Below are positions 8,749 to 19,500 of a DNA stretch of 64,000 nt, piece by piece. Origin of the DNA: Flavipsychrobacter sp. (GTDB taxonomy: Bacteria; Bacteroidota; Bacteroidia; Chitinophagales; Chitinophagaceae); assembly GCA_016787265.1 (NCBI GenBank), contig JAEUVF010000012.1, forward strand, positions 1 to 64,000, in the 5' to 3' direction. Position 1 is the first letter of the stretch. Every line of letters begins with the position of its first letter. Position numbers and translations under genes: made by a program. Under the pieces are notes generated by a model, which saw nothing but the letters and a program-made list of their open reading frames with translations, was not told where the DNA came from and made no database searches.

Positions 8749-11094
8749 ATGATCCGGATAGTAGTGTACACGGCTGTTTTTCTACTGACTTTACAATGCA
8801 AACAGCTGAACGCCCAGGCTGTTCCAGTCTATAAAAATCCCAGACTTCCCATCCCACAACGCACCGCTGATCTGCTTAAGCGCATGACAGTGGAAGAGAA
8901 AATCGGACAACTCCTTTGTCCCATGGGTTGGGAAATGTGGGAGAAAAAGGGCAACGAGGTTACCTATTCACCCAAATTCAAACAACTTATTGATTCTTCC
9001 TTTGTAGGAGCCTTCTGGGGAGTATACCGTGCGGATCCCTGGACTAAAAAAACACTGGAGACAGGACTCAATCCGGAACTGGCTGCGAAGGCTGGTAATG
9101 CCCTTCAAAAGTATGTGATGGAACATTCCCGGCTGGGCATTCCCATCTTCCTGGCGGAAGAATCACCACACGGACATATGGCCATTGGAACCACCGTATT
9201 TCCAACCGGAATCGGTTTGGCATCCACCTGGAATCCTGAGTTGGTAGAAAGCGCTTCTAGAGTAATGGCACGCGAAATTCGTCTGCAGGGTGGGCATATC
9301 AGCTATGGTCCGGTGATGGATCTCTCACGTGATCCGCGATGGTCGAGAGTGGAAGAAAGCTTTGGAGAAGATCCTGTATTAACTGCCGCTATTGGTGTAG
9401 CAGCAGTGAAAGGAGGAGGGGGTGGTGATCTTTCCAAACCCTCCAGTGTGCTCTCCACACTTAAACATTTTATCGCCTACGGTATACCGGAGGGCGGGCA
9501 CAATGGAAATACGACGATACTTGGTCAACGGGAACTCCATGAAAACTTTCTGCCACCCTTCCAGAAAACAGTTAAAGCGGGAGCACTTTCCATTATGACT
9601 GCTTATAATTCAATTGATGGTATGCCCAACACGAGCAATGAATACCTGTACCGCGACTTATTAAAATCGCAATGGGGCTTCCGTGGTTTTGTTGTGTCGG
9701 ATTTGTTCAGCATAGACGGACTGGCAGGTAGTCATCGCGTTGCAAAAGATATCAGGGAAGCTGGTGAGCTGGCACTCAAAGCCGGTGTAGACATGGATTT
9801 GGGCGCGAATGCATTCGCTAAGATGAAACAATCTGTTGCGGAAGGCAAGGTTTCGATAAAGCAACTAGACGAAGCCGTTAGTCGGATTTTAAAACTGAAG
9901 TTTGAAATGGGATTATTTGAAAATCCCTATGTCGATCCACAACTGGCAAAAGCCCAGGTTAGAACCAATGAATCTATGGCCATTGCAAGAGAAACTGCCC
10001 GTCAATCCATCATCCTGCTCGAGAATAAAAATAATATACTGCCGTTGAAAAAGACAATTTCGCGCATTGCAGTTATTGGTCCCAATGCCGACAATCAATA
10101 CAACCAATTAGGTGATTACACGGCGCCGCAGGACCCTGAAAATATTGTCACGGTGTATGAGGGTATAAAAGCAAGCTTTCCGGCTGCAACCGTAAATTAT
10201 GTAAAAGGAGTTGCCATTCGGGATACCCTCAATACTGATATTCCTGCTGCTGTGCAGGCTGCGCAACATGCGGAAGTTGCTATAGTAGTAGTTGGAGGTT
10301 CCAGTGCAAGAGATTTTCAAACCAACTACCAGGAAACCGGTGCTGCCATTGCGGATACGAAGTCAGTGCAGGATATTGAAAGTGGAGAGGGTTTCGATAG
10401 AGCCACATTAAACCTGCTGGGGAAGCAACAGGAATTGCTCGAAGCCATAAAGGCAACCGGTACACCCGTTATTGTGGTGTACATCCAGGGGCGTCCACTG
10501 GAAATGAACTGGGCAGCAGCCCATGCGGATGCCTTATTATGTGCCTGGTATCCCGGGCAGGAGGGAGGTACAGCCATCGCGGAAATTATTAAGGGGGAAG
10601 TCAATCCTTCCGGCAAATTGCCAATATCGGTTCCAAAATCAGTGGGTCAATTACCTGTTTATTATAATAAGAAAAATCCACGGGGACATGATTATGTAGA
10701 GATGAGTGCAGCGCCTTTATATCCTTTCGGTTATGGAAAGAGTTTTAGCAATTTTGAATACAATAAACTTCAGGTTCAAACAAAAAGCGCTAACCGGTTT
10801 GAAGTCATCTTTCTGTTGAAAAATGCAGGAATTGTTGATGGAACCGAAGTTGTGCAGTTATACCTGCGGGATGAACTGGCTTCTGTAGTACAACCCAACA
10901 AACAACTGAAACAGTTTCAAAAGATAACACTTAAAGCCGGCGAACAAAAAGAGATTCGTTTTATCATAGGTGAAGAAGACCTTAGCATAATTGATCAAAA
11001 TATGAAACCGAAAGTTGAGGCTGGAGTGTTTACTGTGATGATTGGCGGATCCTCTTCCGATCTTCCATTGAAAGCAACCATCAGAGTACAATGA
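8749..11094 (+). CDS. GH3 beta-glucosidase/beta-xylosidase, exported
   Basis: The protein is 781 aa from the ATG at 8749 (MIRIVVYTAVFLL); an upstream TTG start would only extend the N-terminus ahead of the signal peptide. The order is signal peptide to about residue 24, GH3 N-terminal TIM-barrel, GH3 C-terminal alpha/beta domain and a C-terminal fibronectin III-like domain. The barrel carries the nucleophile Asp318 in GFVVSDLFSIDGL, plus GPVMDLSRDPRWSR and KHFIAYG. Enzymes of this kind remove terminal beta-glucose or beta-xylose from oligosaccharides in the periplasm. The nearby GH10 xylanase makes xylo-oligosaccharides a plausible substrate. Its stop is 3 bases from that of the convergent lipoprotein gene. 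Confidence 0.9.
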   Translation: MIRIVVYTAVFLLTLQCKQLNAQAVPVYKNPRLPIPQRTADLLKRMTVEEKIGQLLCPMGWEMWEKKGNEVTYSPKFKQLIDSSFVGAFWGVYRADPWTKKTLETGLNPELAAKAGNALQKYVMEHSRLGIPIFLAEESPHGHMAIGTTVFPTGIGLASTWNPELVESASRVMAREIRLQGGHISYGPVMDLSRDPRWSRVEESFGEDPVLTAAIGVAAVKGGGGGDLSKPSSVLSTLKHFIAYGIPEGGHNGNTTILGQRELHENFLPPFQKTVKAGALSIMTAYNSIDGMPNTSNEYLYRDLLKSQWGFRGFVVSDLFSIDGLAGSHRVAKDIREAGELALKAGVDMDLGANAFAKMKQSVAEGKVSIKQLDEAVSRILKLKFEMGLFENPYVDPQLAKAQVRTNESMAIARETARQSIILLENKNNILPLKKTISRIAVIGPNADNQYNQLGDYTAPQDPENIVTVYEGIKASFPAATVNYVKGVAIRDTLNTDIPAAVQAAQHAEVAIVVVGGSSARDFQTNYQETGAAIADTKSVQDIESGEGFDRATLNLLGKQQELLEAIKATGTPVIVVYIQGRPLEMNWAAAHADALLCAWYPGQEGGTAIAEIIKGEVNPSGKLPISVPKSVGQLPVYYNKKNPRGHDYVEMSAAPLYPFGYGKSFSNFEYNKLQVQTKSANRFEVIFLLKNAGIVDGTEVVQLYLRDELASVVQPNKQLKQFQKITLKAGEQKEIRFIIGEEDLSIIDQNMKPKVEAGVFTVMIGGSSSDLPLKATIRVQ

Positions 11095-11097
11095 AAG

Positions 11098-12378
11098 TTA
11101 ATAATCACGCATCAGGTTAAAGGTGCCCACCAGTTTGCTTGATCCCAGGTATTCTCCATTGCCACTTTCGGTATTGGTTCTGCCTGCTTCCTGAATAAGC
11201 AGGGTACCGCTTATTTTCTGACCAACTGATCCGGCTTTCGTAATGATGATGTCTCCCGAACTTACCGTGCGACCGTCATTATAGAAACTCTGAAAAGCCT
11301 GTTGAGGTGAAATCCCGGTTGGTTCAAAAAGGAATATTGTATTATTTTCATTCCAGGAGTAGGTGCCGGTTGCATTTTGTTTCCAGGTCATACTTCCCAT
11401 GCCATCCGGTCCTTCCCAGGACATGCCCATACTGCCATCACTGTCAATTCCCAAATCAACCATCTCATCATTGAAGAGATATTGTTTATCACCAATCCAG
11501 ATGCTTAAACCGGTAACATCTGGCTGAACGAATACTTGTGCGCTAAGCGGTTTTTTTGAGGTCGTCATAAATAGCAGAATTGTAACCGGATTAATTTCCG
11601 GTAATTCATAATCAGCCGTTTTATATACTGCCGCACCTCCCTCCGGATGCAGGGTTCCGGTTCCTGGACCTCTGGACAAAACCTCCCATTTTTCAACCAG
11701 TCCGGGATCCAGCAAATATTCTTCTGTCATGGCCATTGAGCTTGCACCATTACGGAATAAATTACAAAGATCAGTTTGCGGAACCACGTGAATCGTTCCA
11801 ATTGCAGCAAGCTCAACTGAAGTGTTGGGTCTGACAATACTGTAAACTGGTGTTAGTTTTACCGGTGTCGCCAATGCGCAATCTCCTCCCCTGATAGATA
11901 TTGAAACATACTTTTGTGCGATGTTGATACTTCTGCCAGCCTGTAACCACCAAACGCCAGAAGAATCCTGTAAAGACATACCCAATGTGCATTCGGGGTT
12001 CAGGCTAAGCGAATCGGCCAGATCCCGATAAGAATAATTCACAGATACAGGTGCATTTAATTCTTTATTGGTTGAAATCCGGAATGCAGGACCAATCGAC
12101 CCCGGACTGGTATTGGAAATTTCCTGAACGGTCAGTTGCGTGCCAGTTTCAGCAGCACCTACGGGTACTTCAATTTTAACAAGACCGTTATTTACTACAT
12201 AATTACCACCGTTTGGGCTAATTGTAAAAGTGCTTGGACTACCAATTGCTTCCCCTCTGTTCCGAATGGCTGTAACAGGTAGATCTTTTTCCATATTTTC
12301 TGATTTGGAGCAACTTGTAATAATTACTACACTTATGGATAGAAGCAGCAATAAAAGGAAAGGATGTTTGATATGCAT
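11098..12378 (-). CDS. Lipoprotein with ZU5-like N-terminal domain, function unknown
   Basis: The protein is 426 aa from the ATG at 12378 (MHIKHPFLL). A longer frame back to 12483 has no signal peptide at its start and overlaps the regulator gene, so the inner ATG is preferred. The lipobox is VVIITSC. Residues about 45-110 (FTISPNGGNYVVNNGLVKIEVPVGA, AETGTQLTVQEIS) resemble the ZU5-type beta domain found in many Bacteroidota surface lipoproteins. The rest is beta-rich with a repeated Trp/Gly-rich part (SWEGPDGMGSMTWKQNATGTYSWNE broken over residues 330-355). No catalytic motif seen. It lies between glycan-degrading genes but no role can be assigned. Confidence 0.7.
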   Translation of the reverse strand: MHIKHPFLLLLLLSISVVIITSCSKSENMEKDLPVTAIRNRGEAIGSPSTFTISPNGGNYVVNNGLVKIEVPVGAAETGTQLTVQEISNTSPGSIGPAFRISTNKELNAPVSVNYSYRDLADSLSLNPECTLGMSLQDSSGVWWLQAGRSINIAQKYVSISIRGGDCALATPVKLTPVYSIVRPNTSVELAAIGTIHVVPQTDLCNLFRNGASSMAMTEEYLLDPGLVEKWEVLSRGPGTGTLHPEGGAAVYKTADYELPEINPVTILLFMTTSKKPLSAQVFVQPDVTGLSIWIGDKQYLFNDEMVDLGIDSDGSMGMSWEGPDGMGSMTWKQNATGTYSWNENNTIFLFEPTGISPQQAFQSFYNDGRTVSSGDIIITKAGSVGQKISGTLLIQEAGRTNTESGNGEYLGSSKLVGTFNLMRDY

Positions 12379-12469
12379 GTCAGAATGGATAAAAGGTTTA
12401 ACAGAGGCAAATCTAATTACAACCCATTCTGGCAGCCAATACCTAGTGCTAGGTATTTTTACAAATGAG

Positions 12470-13231
12470 CTAAAGCCAACCATTTTTAATAGTGAGACTC
12501 ATTAATTCAATTACACTTGACGCACCGGATTTCGAAAGAATGTTTTTTCTATGTGTATTAACGGTATGCAAACTGATGAATAAATTGTGAGCGATCTCCT
12601 CACTTTTTTGCCCTGCAACAATTAATCGCAATATTTCTTTCTCCCGTTTTGTAAAAGGGTTGTCAGCGAACTTGAAAACTTCCGGAGCCTGGACATCTAT
12701 AAAGGAAGGTTCACCTTGCAGCCCGATAAAGGAAAGCCGGGGTTTCCCATTTTCTTTTATATGATCTATATTGGTGTGAACAGCCAGTGTACGAATAAAA
12801 TTATTTTGGTCATCAAAATCAATAAGTATTGCCTGGTGTAGCAGTCGGATATAATCTCCCCTTATGTTTTTTACTCTGAAATCGTATTGAATTTTATAGT
12901 TTCCCAGCTTATGTACAGGCAGATTTTTCAGAAACTGTATGGCTGCATGTTCAAAGTTTAAATAATAGGGTTGATCGTCTGGATGGATGCTGGTCATAAA
13001 TTCCTGCATGTCAAAAGATGAAGGATAACCAAGCACCTGTTCAATAGAAGGACTTTTGTATTCAAGTTTCATCGTGGTAAAATTGAATACATAATAATAG
13101 AAATCACCTATCTGCAGGAAATTAAAAAACTTCATGAATTGTTCGGAACTAAGGTTATTGTCCAGCCTGGCATCAGGTGCTACAATTCCTTTCCATAACG
13201 AAACAGCATTATTCAGGAAGGTTTTGCTCAT
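12470..13231 (-). CDS. PAS-domain LuxR-family transcriptional regulator
   Basis: The protein is 253 aa. Residues about 40-160 form a PAS-like sensor with the PAC-type pattern (YKSPSIEQVLGYP, SIHPDDQPYYLNFE, FRVKNIRGDYIRLLHQ). The last 65 residues are a LuxR/GerE helix-turn-helix (FTKREKEILRLIVAGQKSEEIA, then SLHTVNTHRKNILSKSGA). There is no signal peptide or membrane segment, so it is cytosolic. It is divergent from the GH2 gene with 141 bases between the start codons, and may control that gene or the lipoprotein behind it. Bacteroidota have many PAS-LuxR proteins of this design with unknown ligands. Confidence 0.85.
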   Translation of the reverse strand: MSKTFLNNAVSLWKGIVAPDARLDNNLSSEQFMKFFNFLQIGDFYYYVFNFTTMKLEYKSPSIEQVLGYPSSFDMQEFMTSIHPDDQPYYLNFEHAAIQFLKNLPVHKLGNYKIQYDFRVKNIRGDYIRLLHQAILIDFDDQNNFIRTLAVHTNIDHIKENGKPRLSFIGLQGEPSFIDVQAPEVFKFADNPFTKREKEILRLIVAGQKSEEIAHNLFISLHTVNTHRKNILSKSGASSVIELMSLTIKNGWL

Positions 13232-13372
13232 TTTTTACTGCAAATACGGGTTTGATTTTCTGATTTTTTTCTATTCTATACGAATTCACTAATCTTCCTT
13301 ATTAACGGTCAAATATGCGTATATATGAACAGTTCTTGTCAGGTTGAACAAGCCTGGGTATCTTTAGTCAAC

Positions 13373-16006
13373 ATGAAAAAATTAGTATCCATTCTTTTCT
13401 TAGTGGCTTTTTTCAACAGTTCACTCACCGCTCAAAAACAATATGAATTAACCGGTGAATGGAAAACGGCCTCCCTTTCCCAGGTAAATGAAAACGGGGA
13501 GCGCATTTCTGCTCCGGGATTTGAACTATCCAACTGGCAGTCCGCCATTGTTCCGGGTACCGTATTAACTACCCAATTGGCGAATGGAAAAATACCGGAT
13601 CCTTTTTTTGGGATGAATAATAAACAGATACCTGATATCTATGATACGGGTCGGGATTATTATACCTATTGGTTTGTAAATGAATTTTCAGAAACGGCAG
13701 CAGCAGGGGAGCAGGTATGGTTACACCTCCGAGGAGTTAACTATAGTTCTGATGTATATCTCAATGGCCATAAACTGAACAGGAAACTGCATAAAGGCAT
13801 GTTCCTGAGACAGCAGTACAATATCACGAAACTGCTTCGTAAGGACGGAAAAAATCGCCTGGCTGTAATTGTATATCCGCCAGACGAACCAGGCAATCCG
13901 AATGGAGGTCAGGGTGGAGATGGAACAATCGCCAAAAATGTGGGACATCAATATGTTGCCGGGTGGGACTGGATCCAGCCAATCCGCGACCGGAATACAG
14001 GTATCTGGGATAAGGTCTTTATTGAAAAGACCGGTTCGGTGAATTTGCAGAACCCGCATGTAGTAACGCTGGTACCGGGGAAAAGAAAACCATCTGGTGA
14101 ACAGCAACCGGCAATTTTGAAAGTATCAGCTGAATTGCAGAATACTAGTGTTGCGGCAGTTACCGGAACCCTTCGATATACAATAGAGGGTAAAACAATA
14201 ACAAGATCCGCGACCCTGAAACCGAACAGTATTGTAACAATTAAATTGCCGGATTATTCTCTGAAAAATCCCAAACTCTGGTGGCCTAACGGTTATGGAG
14301 AACCGTATTTGTATCCAGTGAAACTGGAATTTGTTACCGGAGGAAAAGTATCCGACAGGGAAGAAATAAAACTGGGTGTTCGGGAAATCACTGCCGACTG
14401 GAATACTACTACCAGGAGCAAACAGATTTTTGTAAATGGACAGCCGGTTTTCATCAAAGGTGGTAACTGGATTATTTCAGATGCCATGTTACGCTTCAAT
14501 GATGCACGTTATGATGCTGAGATCCGCTTTCACCGGGATATGAACCTGAACCTTATTCGAATCTGGGGTGGTGCCATTAGTGAACGTCCTGAGTTTTATG
14601 AGGCTTGTGACCAGTATGGGATGCTTGTGATGCAGGACTTTTGGGGTTCCGGAGATTGTAATGGCCGCTGGTTGGATCCCATGAAAAAAGATGATCAGTG
14701 GACCCGAAGAAACTATCCGGATGATCATACCCTGTTTTTGATTTCGGCTGCGGATCAGATTAAAATGATACGCAATCATGCTTCTCTGGCGATCTGGTGC
14801 GGTGGTAATGAGATCACGCTTCCTCAGGATATTCAAAATCCGCTCCGCGATTCTGTTCTGCCCAAACTGGATGGTACGCGCTGGTTCGTGGATTACAGCA
14901 ACTCCGATGATATGTCCTTTAATTTCCTGGGAGGGAATGGAGATGGCCCTTATGGGATCCAGGATATCAAAACTTTTTTCAATCACCGAACCTGGCCTTT
15001 TAATTCCGAGATCGGATCTGTGGGTGCAGGTGATATTGAATCACTGGAACGTTTTTTACCGGTACAAAATCTGGTGCCGCCGGTTTACAATTTGGACACC
15101 AGGAGAGAAACAGTGGATTCAGTTTGGGAATACCATAAATATATCGGGTATGGAAAATATATAGATGCCTATGGTAAGCCCTCCGATTTGAAAAATTGGG
15201 GACTGAAAGCACAGTTGGTGAATTATGATCAGTACCGGTCTTTGATGGAGGGATTCAGTTCACGCATGTGGGAATGGTATACTGGTGTGATCATCTGGAA
15301 GACGCAGAACCCCTGGACTGCCTTACGTGGTCAGATGTATGATTATTATCTTGACCCCAACGCCTGTTTGTATGGATTACGGCAGGGAGGTGCTCCGATT
15401 AATTTCTTTTATAATCATGCAGATACCAGTCTGCATTTGATCAATAACACATTTGTGCATCAATACGATTTGATGCTGGTGATGAGTCTCTTTGACAAAG
15501 ATGGAAAGGAGCGTAGCCTGGGACAGGTGTTTGCTGAAGTAGGTCCGGCTACTACCCGCAAAGTCATGGATATTAATAGGGCTATTCGCGAAGCCTCCAG
15601 GACAGAAGGAGTGTTTTTAAGCCTTAAAATTTTGAATCTGGACAAAAAAGTTGTATCCCGGAACCTGTACTGGCTGCCGGATTCAGCCGGACAGTACAGC
15701 GGGCTGGCCCGTATGAGCAATGTTCAGCCCCGTATCCTTGCAAAAGAAATTAAAAGGGGTAAAGTAGCAGTTACAATCAGTGCCCCGGCGGGTGGGCCCA
15801 TCTCCTTTTTCAACAGATTGGCATTGGTTGATCCTGCTACTAAAAAGCGGTTACTCCCGGTATTTTATGAGGATAATTATATTTCAGTGCTACCTGGGGA
15901 GTCCAGAACGGTGTTGCTGGACTATACCCCTACGAATGGGGTAAAACCGATGCTTGCCGTGAGTGGATGGAATTTGCCGGAATTGCTGCTTTCTGTGACT
16001 GATTAA
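13373..16006 (+). CDS. GH2 glycosidase, exo-beta-glucosaminidase/beta-mannosidase type
   Basis: The protein is 877 aa from the ATG at 13373 (MKKLVSILFLVAFF); the upstream in-frame TTG/ATG codons precede the signal peptide and are not needed. Signal peptide to about residue 20, GH2 sugar-binding domain (DYYTYWFVNEF), GH2 immunoglobulin-like domain, TIM barrel, then C-terminal beta domains. Predicted acid/base Glu480 (WCGGNEITL) and nucleophile Glu546 (PFNSEIGS) have the spacing and context of exo-beta-D-glucosaminidase and beta-mannosidase members. The IRIWGGAISERPEFYEACD stretch is typical. Exact specificity is not certain; plant cell-wall glycan side-chain removal would fit the context. Confidence 0.85.
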   Translation: MKKLVSILFLVAFFNSSLTAQKQYELTGEWKTASLSQVNENGERISAPGFELSNWQSAIVPGTVLTTQLANGKIPDPFFGMNNKQIPDIYDTGRDYYTYWFVNEFSETAAAGEQVWLHLRGVNYSSDVYLNGHKLNRKLHKGMFLRQQYNITKLLRKDGKNRLAVIVYPPDEPGNPNGGQGGDGTIAKNVGHQYVAGWDWIQPIRDRNTGIWDKVFIEKTGSVNLQNPHVVTLVPGKRKPSGEQQPAILKVSAELQNTSVAAVTGTLRYTIEGKTITRSATLKPNSIVTIKLPDYSLKNPKLWWPNGYGEPYLYPVKLEFVTGGKVSDREEIKLGVREITADWNTTTRSKQIFVNGQPVFIKGGNWIISDAMLRFNDARYDAEIRFHRDMNLNLIRIWGGAISERPEFYEACDQYGMLVMQDFWGSGDCNGRWLDPMKKDDQWTRRNYPDDHTLFLISAADQIKMIRNHASLAIWCGGNEITLPQDIQNPLRDSVLPKLDGTRWFVDYSNSDDMSFNFLGGNGDGPYGIQDIKTFFNHRTWPFNSEIGSVGAGDIESLERFLPVQNLVPPVYNLDTRRETVDSVWEYHKYIGYGKYIDAYGKPSDLKNWGLKAQLVNYDQYRSLMEGFSSRMWEWYTGVIIWKTQNPWTALRGQMYDYYLDPNACLYGLRQGGAPINFFYNHADTSLHLINNTFVHQYDLMLVMSLFDKDGKERSLGQVFAEVGPATTRKVMDINRAIREASRTEGVFLSLKILNLDKKVVSRNLYWLPDSAGQYSGLARMSNVQPRILAKEIKRGKVAVTISAPAGGPISFFNRLALVDPATKKRLLPVFYEDNYISVLPGESRTVLLDYTPTNGVKPMLAVSGWNLPELLLSVTD

Positions 16007-16018
16007 TAAATCAGTTTT

Positions 16019-16030
16019 GCAATCGGTTGA
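16019..16030. promoter_or_regulatory. LacI-family operator-like site 1 (partial match)
   Basis: GCAATCGGTTGA just after the GH2 stop codon matches 11 of 12 bases of sites 2 and 3. Alone it would be weak; it counts because of the two perfect copies downstream. Confidence 0.35.
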
Positions 16031-16218
16031 TCATTTTTATAACTGAGTCTTTCCTGTTCTCACAAACTGCGCAGAGGAGTTATTCATGTATAAATTACAC
16101 TAATTCTATTGGCTTTTGGCAAAAATACGGGGTTTGGGTAAATACGAAATATTGTCCCTTCCCTGTCATCCGGGCTATGTTATTTTTACCATAATTGAGC
16201 GATTTAGAAAAAATATTA

Positions 16219-16230
16219 GCAATCGGTTGC
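16219..16230. promoter_or_regulatory. LacI-family operator-like site 2
   Basis: GCAATCGGTTGC is a near-palindrome with a central CG, the usual form of LacI/GalR-family operators (GCAA half sites around a central CpG). It is an exact inverted copy of site 3, 176 bases away, upstream of susC. Confidence 0.6.
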
Positions 16231-16394
16231 AAATACAAATTATTTATTTATTTTAGTGCTGCATTATTTAGTACACACTCTCTGTTAGGACAAAGAGATG
16301 GATGCTGATCAGGAAAACCAGAGCTCAGGGAGACTGAATCCGGATAACACCATTGCTTGTCTAAAAACAAAAGTGTTTTTTTTGGACTTGTAAT

Positions 16395-16406
16395 GCAACC
16401 GATTGC
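16395..16406. promoter_or_regulatory. LacI-family operator-like site 3, overlapping the likely susC promoter
   Basis: GCAACCGATTGC is the exact reverse complement of site 2. It lies about 145 bases ahead of the susC start codon, between weak -33 and -7 boxes, a position suited to repression. The cognate regulator is not in this window. Confidence 0.6.
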
Positions 16407-16549
16407 AAAACTAAAATTGCTTGCTAGATGAGAGAACTTCTGTTTGCGGCAGCCTTCTGGCGATACCGGAGCAACCAATCTGCTAACCTACATCTGTATT
16501 CTGCAGATAGAATCACCGCCTCGTTTTACAACTTGCCAAATACATAATC

Positions 16550-19500
16550 ATGAAAGTGACGAATCTGTCAAACTACCAAAAACATGCTTTGTTTTTCAGC
16601 AGTCATCGGGTATTGATTACCTCGTTATGGCTGCTGTTTGCTGCCTTACTGGCGTTATTACCCGGTGATGGTTATGCGCAGCAACGTACCCTCACTGGTC
16701 GCATTACCAATGAACAGGGTGAACCGCTGGAAAGTGTTTCCGTAGTCATTAAAGGAACAACAAATGGAACAACCACTGATGCGCAGGGGCGCTTTTCACT
16801 GCAGTCAGATCCCGGTGATATCCTGGTCGTTTCTTTTGTAAACTATGTACCGCGTGAAATCAGGACCGGATCAGAAACTGATCTGGTAATTCAGTTACAG
16901 CGGACCGGTAAAGATCTGAGTGAAGTGATTGTTGTTGGTTATGGTACCCAACGCAAAAAAGATGTAACCGGAGCCGTGGTTTCAGTAAGTGAAAAAGAAC
17001 TGCGGGATGTTCCGGTGCCCAACCTTCAGCAGGCATTAATCGGTCGAGCTGCAGGTCTGGAAATCAACCAGGTTGGAAATCAGCCAGGTGCCGGTGCACA
17101 GATCCGGATTCGTGGTACCCGTTCCATCAGTGGTTCCAATGAACCTTTGTTTGTGGTGGATGGTATACCTTTTGAAGGAACGCTGAATGATATCAACCCG
17201 GATGAAATTGCCTCTGTTGATATTCTTAAAGACGCATCTGCTACTGCTATTTATGGATCACGTGGCGCGAATGGTGTGATTCTGGTATCTACTAAAAAAG
17301 GTCGCGGTGGTGAAACCAGGGTTTCCTATAACGGCTATCATGGAATTGGTACTCCCGCTTACAAATATCCGGTAATGAATGCTGATGAGTTTCGTGTGAT
17401 GCGTGATCTCTCTACCTGGACGGCTGGATATGGTCCGCGTGAGCTGGAAGGAATTGAAACCGGAAGAAATACCGACTGGCAGGACCTCATGTACCAGAAT
17501 GCGTTTCGTACCGATCACAATATCAATGTATCAGGTGGTTCAAATGGAAACACCTTCTCCCTGGGTGGTGGCTACTACAAGGAAAATACATTGATGCCTG
17601 GTGAAGATTTTACCCGTTATGCCTTAAGAGCAGCGATTGATACAAGAATTGGTAAAAGAATAAAAATCGGACTCAGTACTCAGAACTCTGTGAGTGTTGC
17701 CAATGGTTCACAGTTTGTGTCGGGAAGCGCCATCTATAATATGCTGGCATTGAATCCACTGCTTCCGGCCTATAATGAGGATGGCTCCATAAATGTTGTG
17801 CCCTGGGACAATACCCTGGATGGCGGTAATCCTCCACCCAGCGGTTACTCACCCTTATTACTGAAAAATGGTCCGAAAACCTGGGACGACCGGGTGCGTC
17901 GGCTGCGTACCTTCAATTCGCTGTATGGTGAATACAATATTGCAAAAGGACTTCGATACAGAATTAACCTCGGACTTAATTTCGCACAACAATTCGGTGG
18001 CCAGTTTCAACCTGCAGACAAGCCGGATGCCCCAAGTTATTTCCGGGTAGGTCAGGGTAATATCGCTCGTGTCAACAACGGAGAAACCTGGGGTTATACA
18101 GTGGAAAACCTCCTGTTCTACGACAAGACCATTAAAGAAGATCACAAATTCAACTTTACTGCACTCTATGGTATCCAGGAGAGTCAGTCGTTCGACAACT
18201 TTGTACAGAAACAGGGCATCACAGAAGATTTCGTAAGCTTCTATAACCTGGCTTTGTCCAGTCCGATTGATGCTGCCAATACCGGCCTCGGTGGTGGTGA
18301 AAGCAGGTGGGCACTGATCTCCTATATGGGAAGATTGAACTATGCATTCAAAGATCGTTACCTGCTAACAGTAACCTATAGACGAGATGGTTCCTCCAGG
18401 TTAGCTCCCGGTAACCAGTGGTTTGATTATCCGGCGGTATCTGCCGGCTGGGTAGTTTCTGATGAAAGCATCATGGCGAATTCCAAAAACATTAACTATC
18501 TGAAGCTTCGGGCTGGCTGGGGAAGAACTTCTAACCAGGCAATCAATCCTTATGCATCAAAAGGATTAGTGAACAATAACAATGGATTAAATCCCTCGGG
18601 TGATATTGGTGCAGCAGGAACAATCATCCGCTATAATTTCGGTCCAACTATTGTAACCGGTTATAATGTGGTTAGTCTTCCAAACCCGAACTTATCCTGG
18701 GAATTTACCAGTACTACCAATATTGGTTTGGATTTCGGGCTTTTCAACAATCGCTTAACAGGTACACTTGAATTGTATAATTCAAAAACTGACCGGATTC
18801 TTTATAACGTAAACCTTCCGGTAACATCCGGGATAGAAGGTGCATTTACCACCAATATTGGTGAAATGTCCAACAAGGGTTTTGAATTGAGTTTATCTTC
18901 TGTAAATGTGAAAGCTGCATCGGGATTTACCTGGAGCACCGACTTAAACCTCTTTACCAATAAAAACAGGTTGCTTAAACTCAGTAACCAGATTGATCGT
19001 GAAATCGGTAGTCAGTTGTTTGTTGGTCATTCGATGACTGCTATATATGACTATGATAAGCAGGGTATCTGGCAATTGAATGAAGCAGAAAAAGCAGCAG
19101 CACTTGGAGCTACTCCCGGTATGATTAAACTGGCTGACCTGAGTGGACCGAATGGTCGTCCTGATGGAAGAGTGGATGCCGATTATGATCGTAAAATCAT
19201 TGGCGATATGGATGCAAAATTGCAGGGGGGTATAACAAATCGTTTCTCCTATAAAGGATTTGACCTGGGTATCGTGATGCATGCCCGTTTTGGTGGATTG
19301 TTGTTAAGTCAGATTCATGGACCAGCGGCTTCGTATATCAGCCAGTTAAGCGGACGTCGAAATTCGATCAAAGTGGATTTCTGGACTCCCACCAATCCGA
19401 CCAACTGGTTTCCCATGCCGGCCGGTGAACATGCAACCTATTCAACACTTGCAGATGGATGGAGGACACTTGGTTATTACGATGCTAGTTTTATTCGGGT

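Larger units (their letters stand above)
16007..16549. other. 543-base leader between GH2 gene and susC with LacI-type operators
   Basis: No gene is supported here. Reading frames in this stretch lack coding character. It holds three copies of a LacI-like operator (listed separately) and is the only long control region ahead of the susC-susD-xyn10 operon. The last operator lies between a possible -33 CTTG (16387-16390) and a possible -7 box TAAAATTG (16412-16419), which would place a transcript start near 16426 and leave a leader of about 120 bases. The boxes are weak matches to the Bacteroidota consensus TTTG/TAnnTTTG. Confidence 0.5.

Noticed and set aside
11098-12483. Longer frame for the ZU5-like lipoprotein
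   Set aside because: The extra N-terminus has no signal peptide and overlaps the LuxR-type gene; the ATG at 12378 gives a proper lipoprotein signal.
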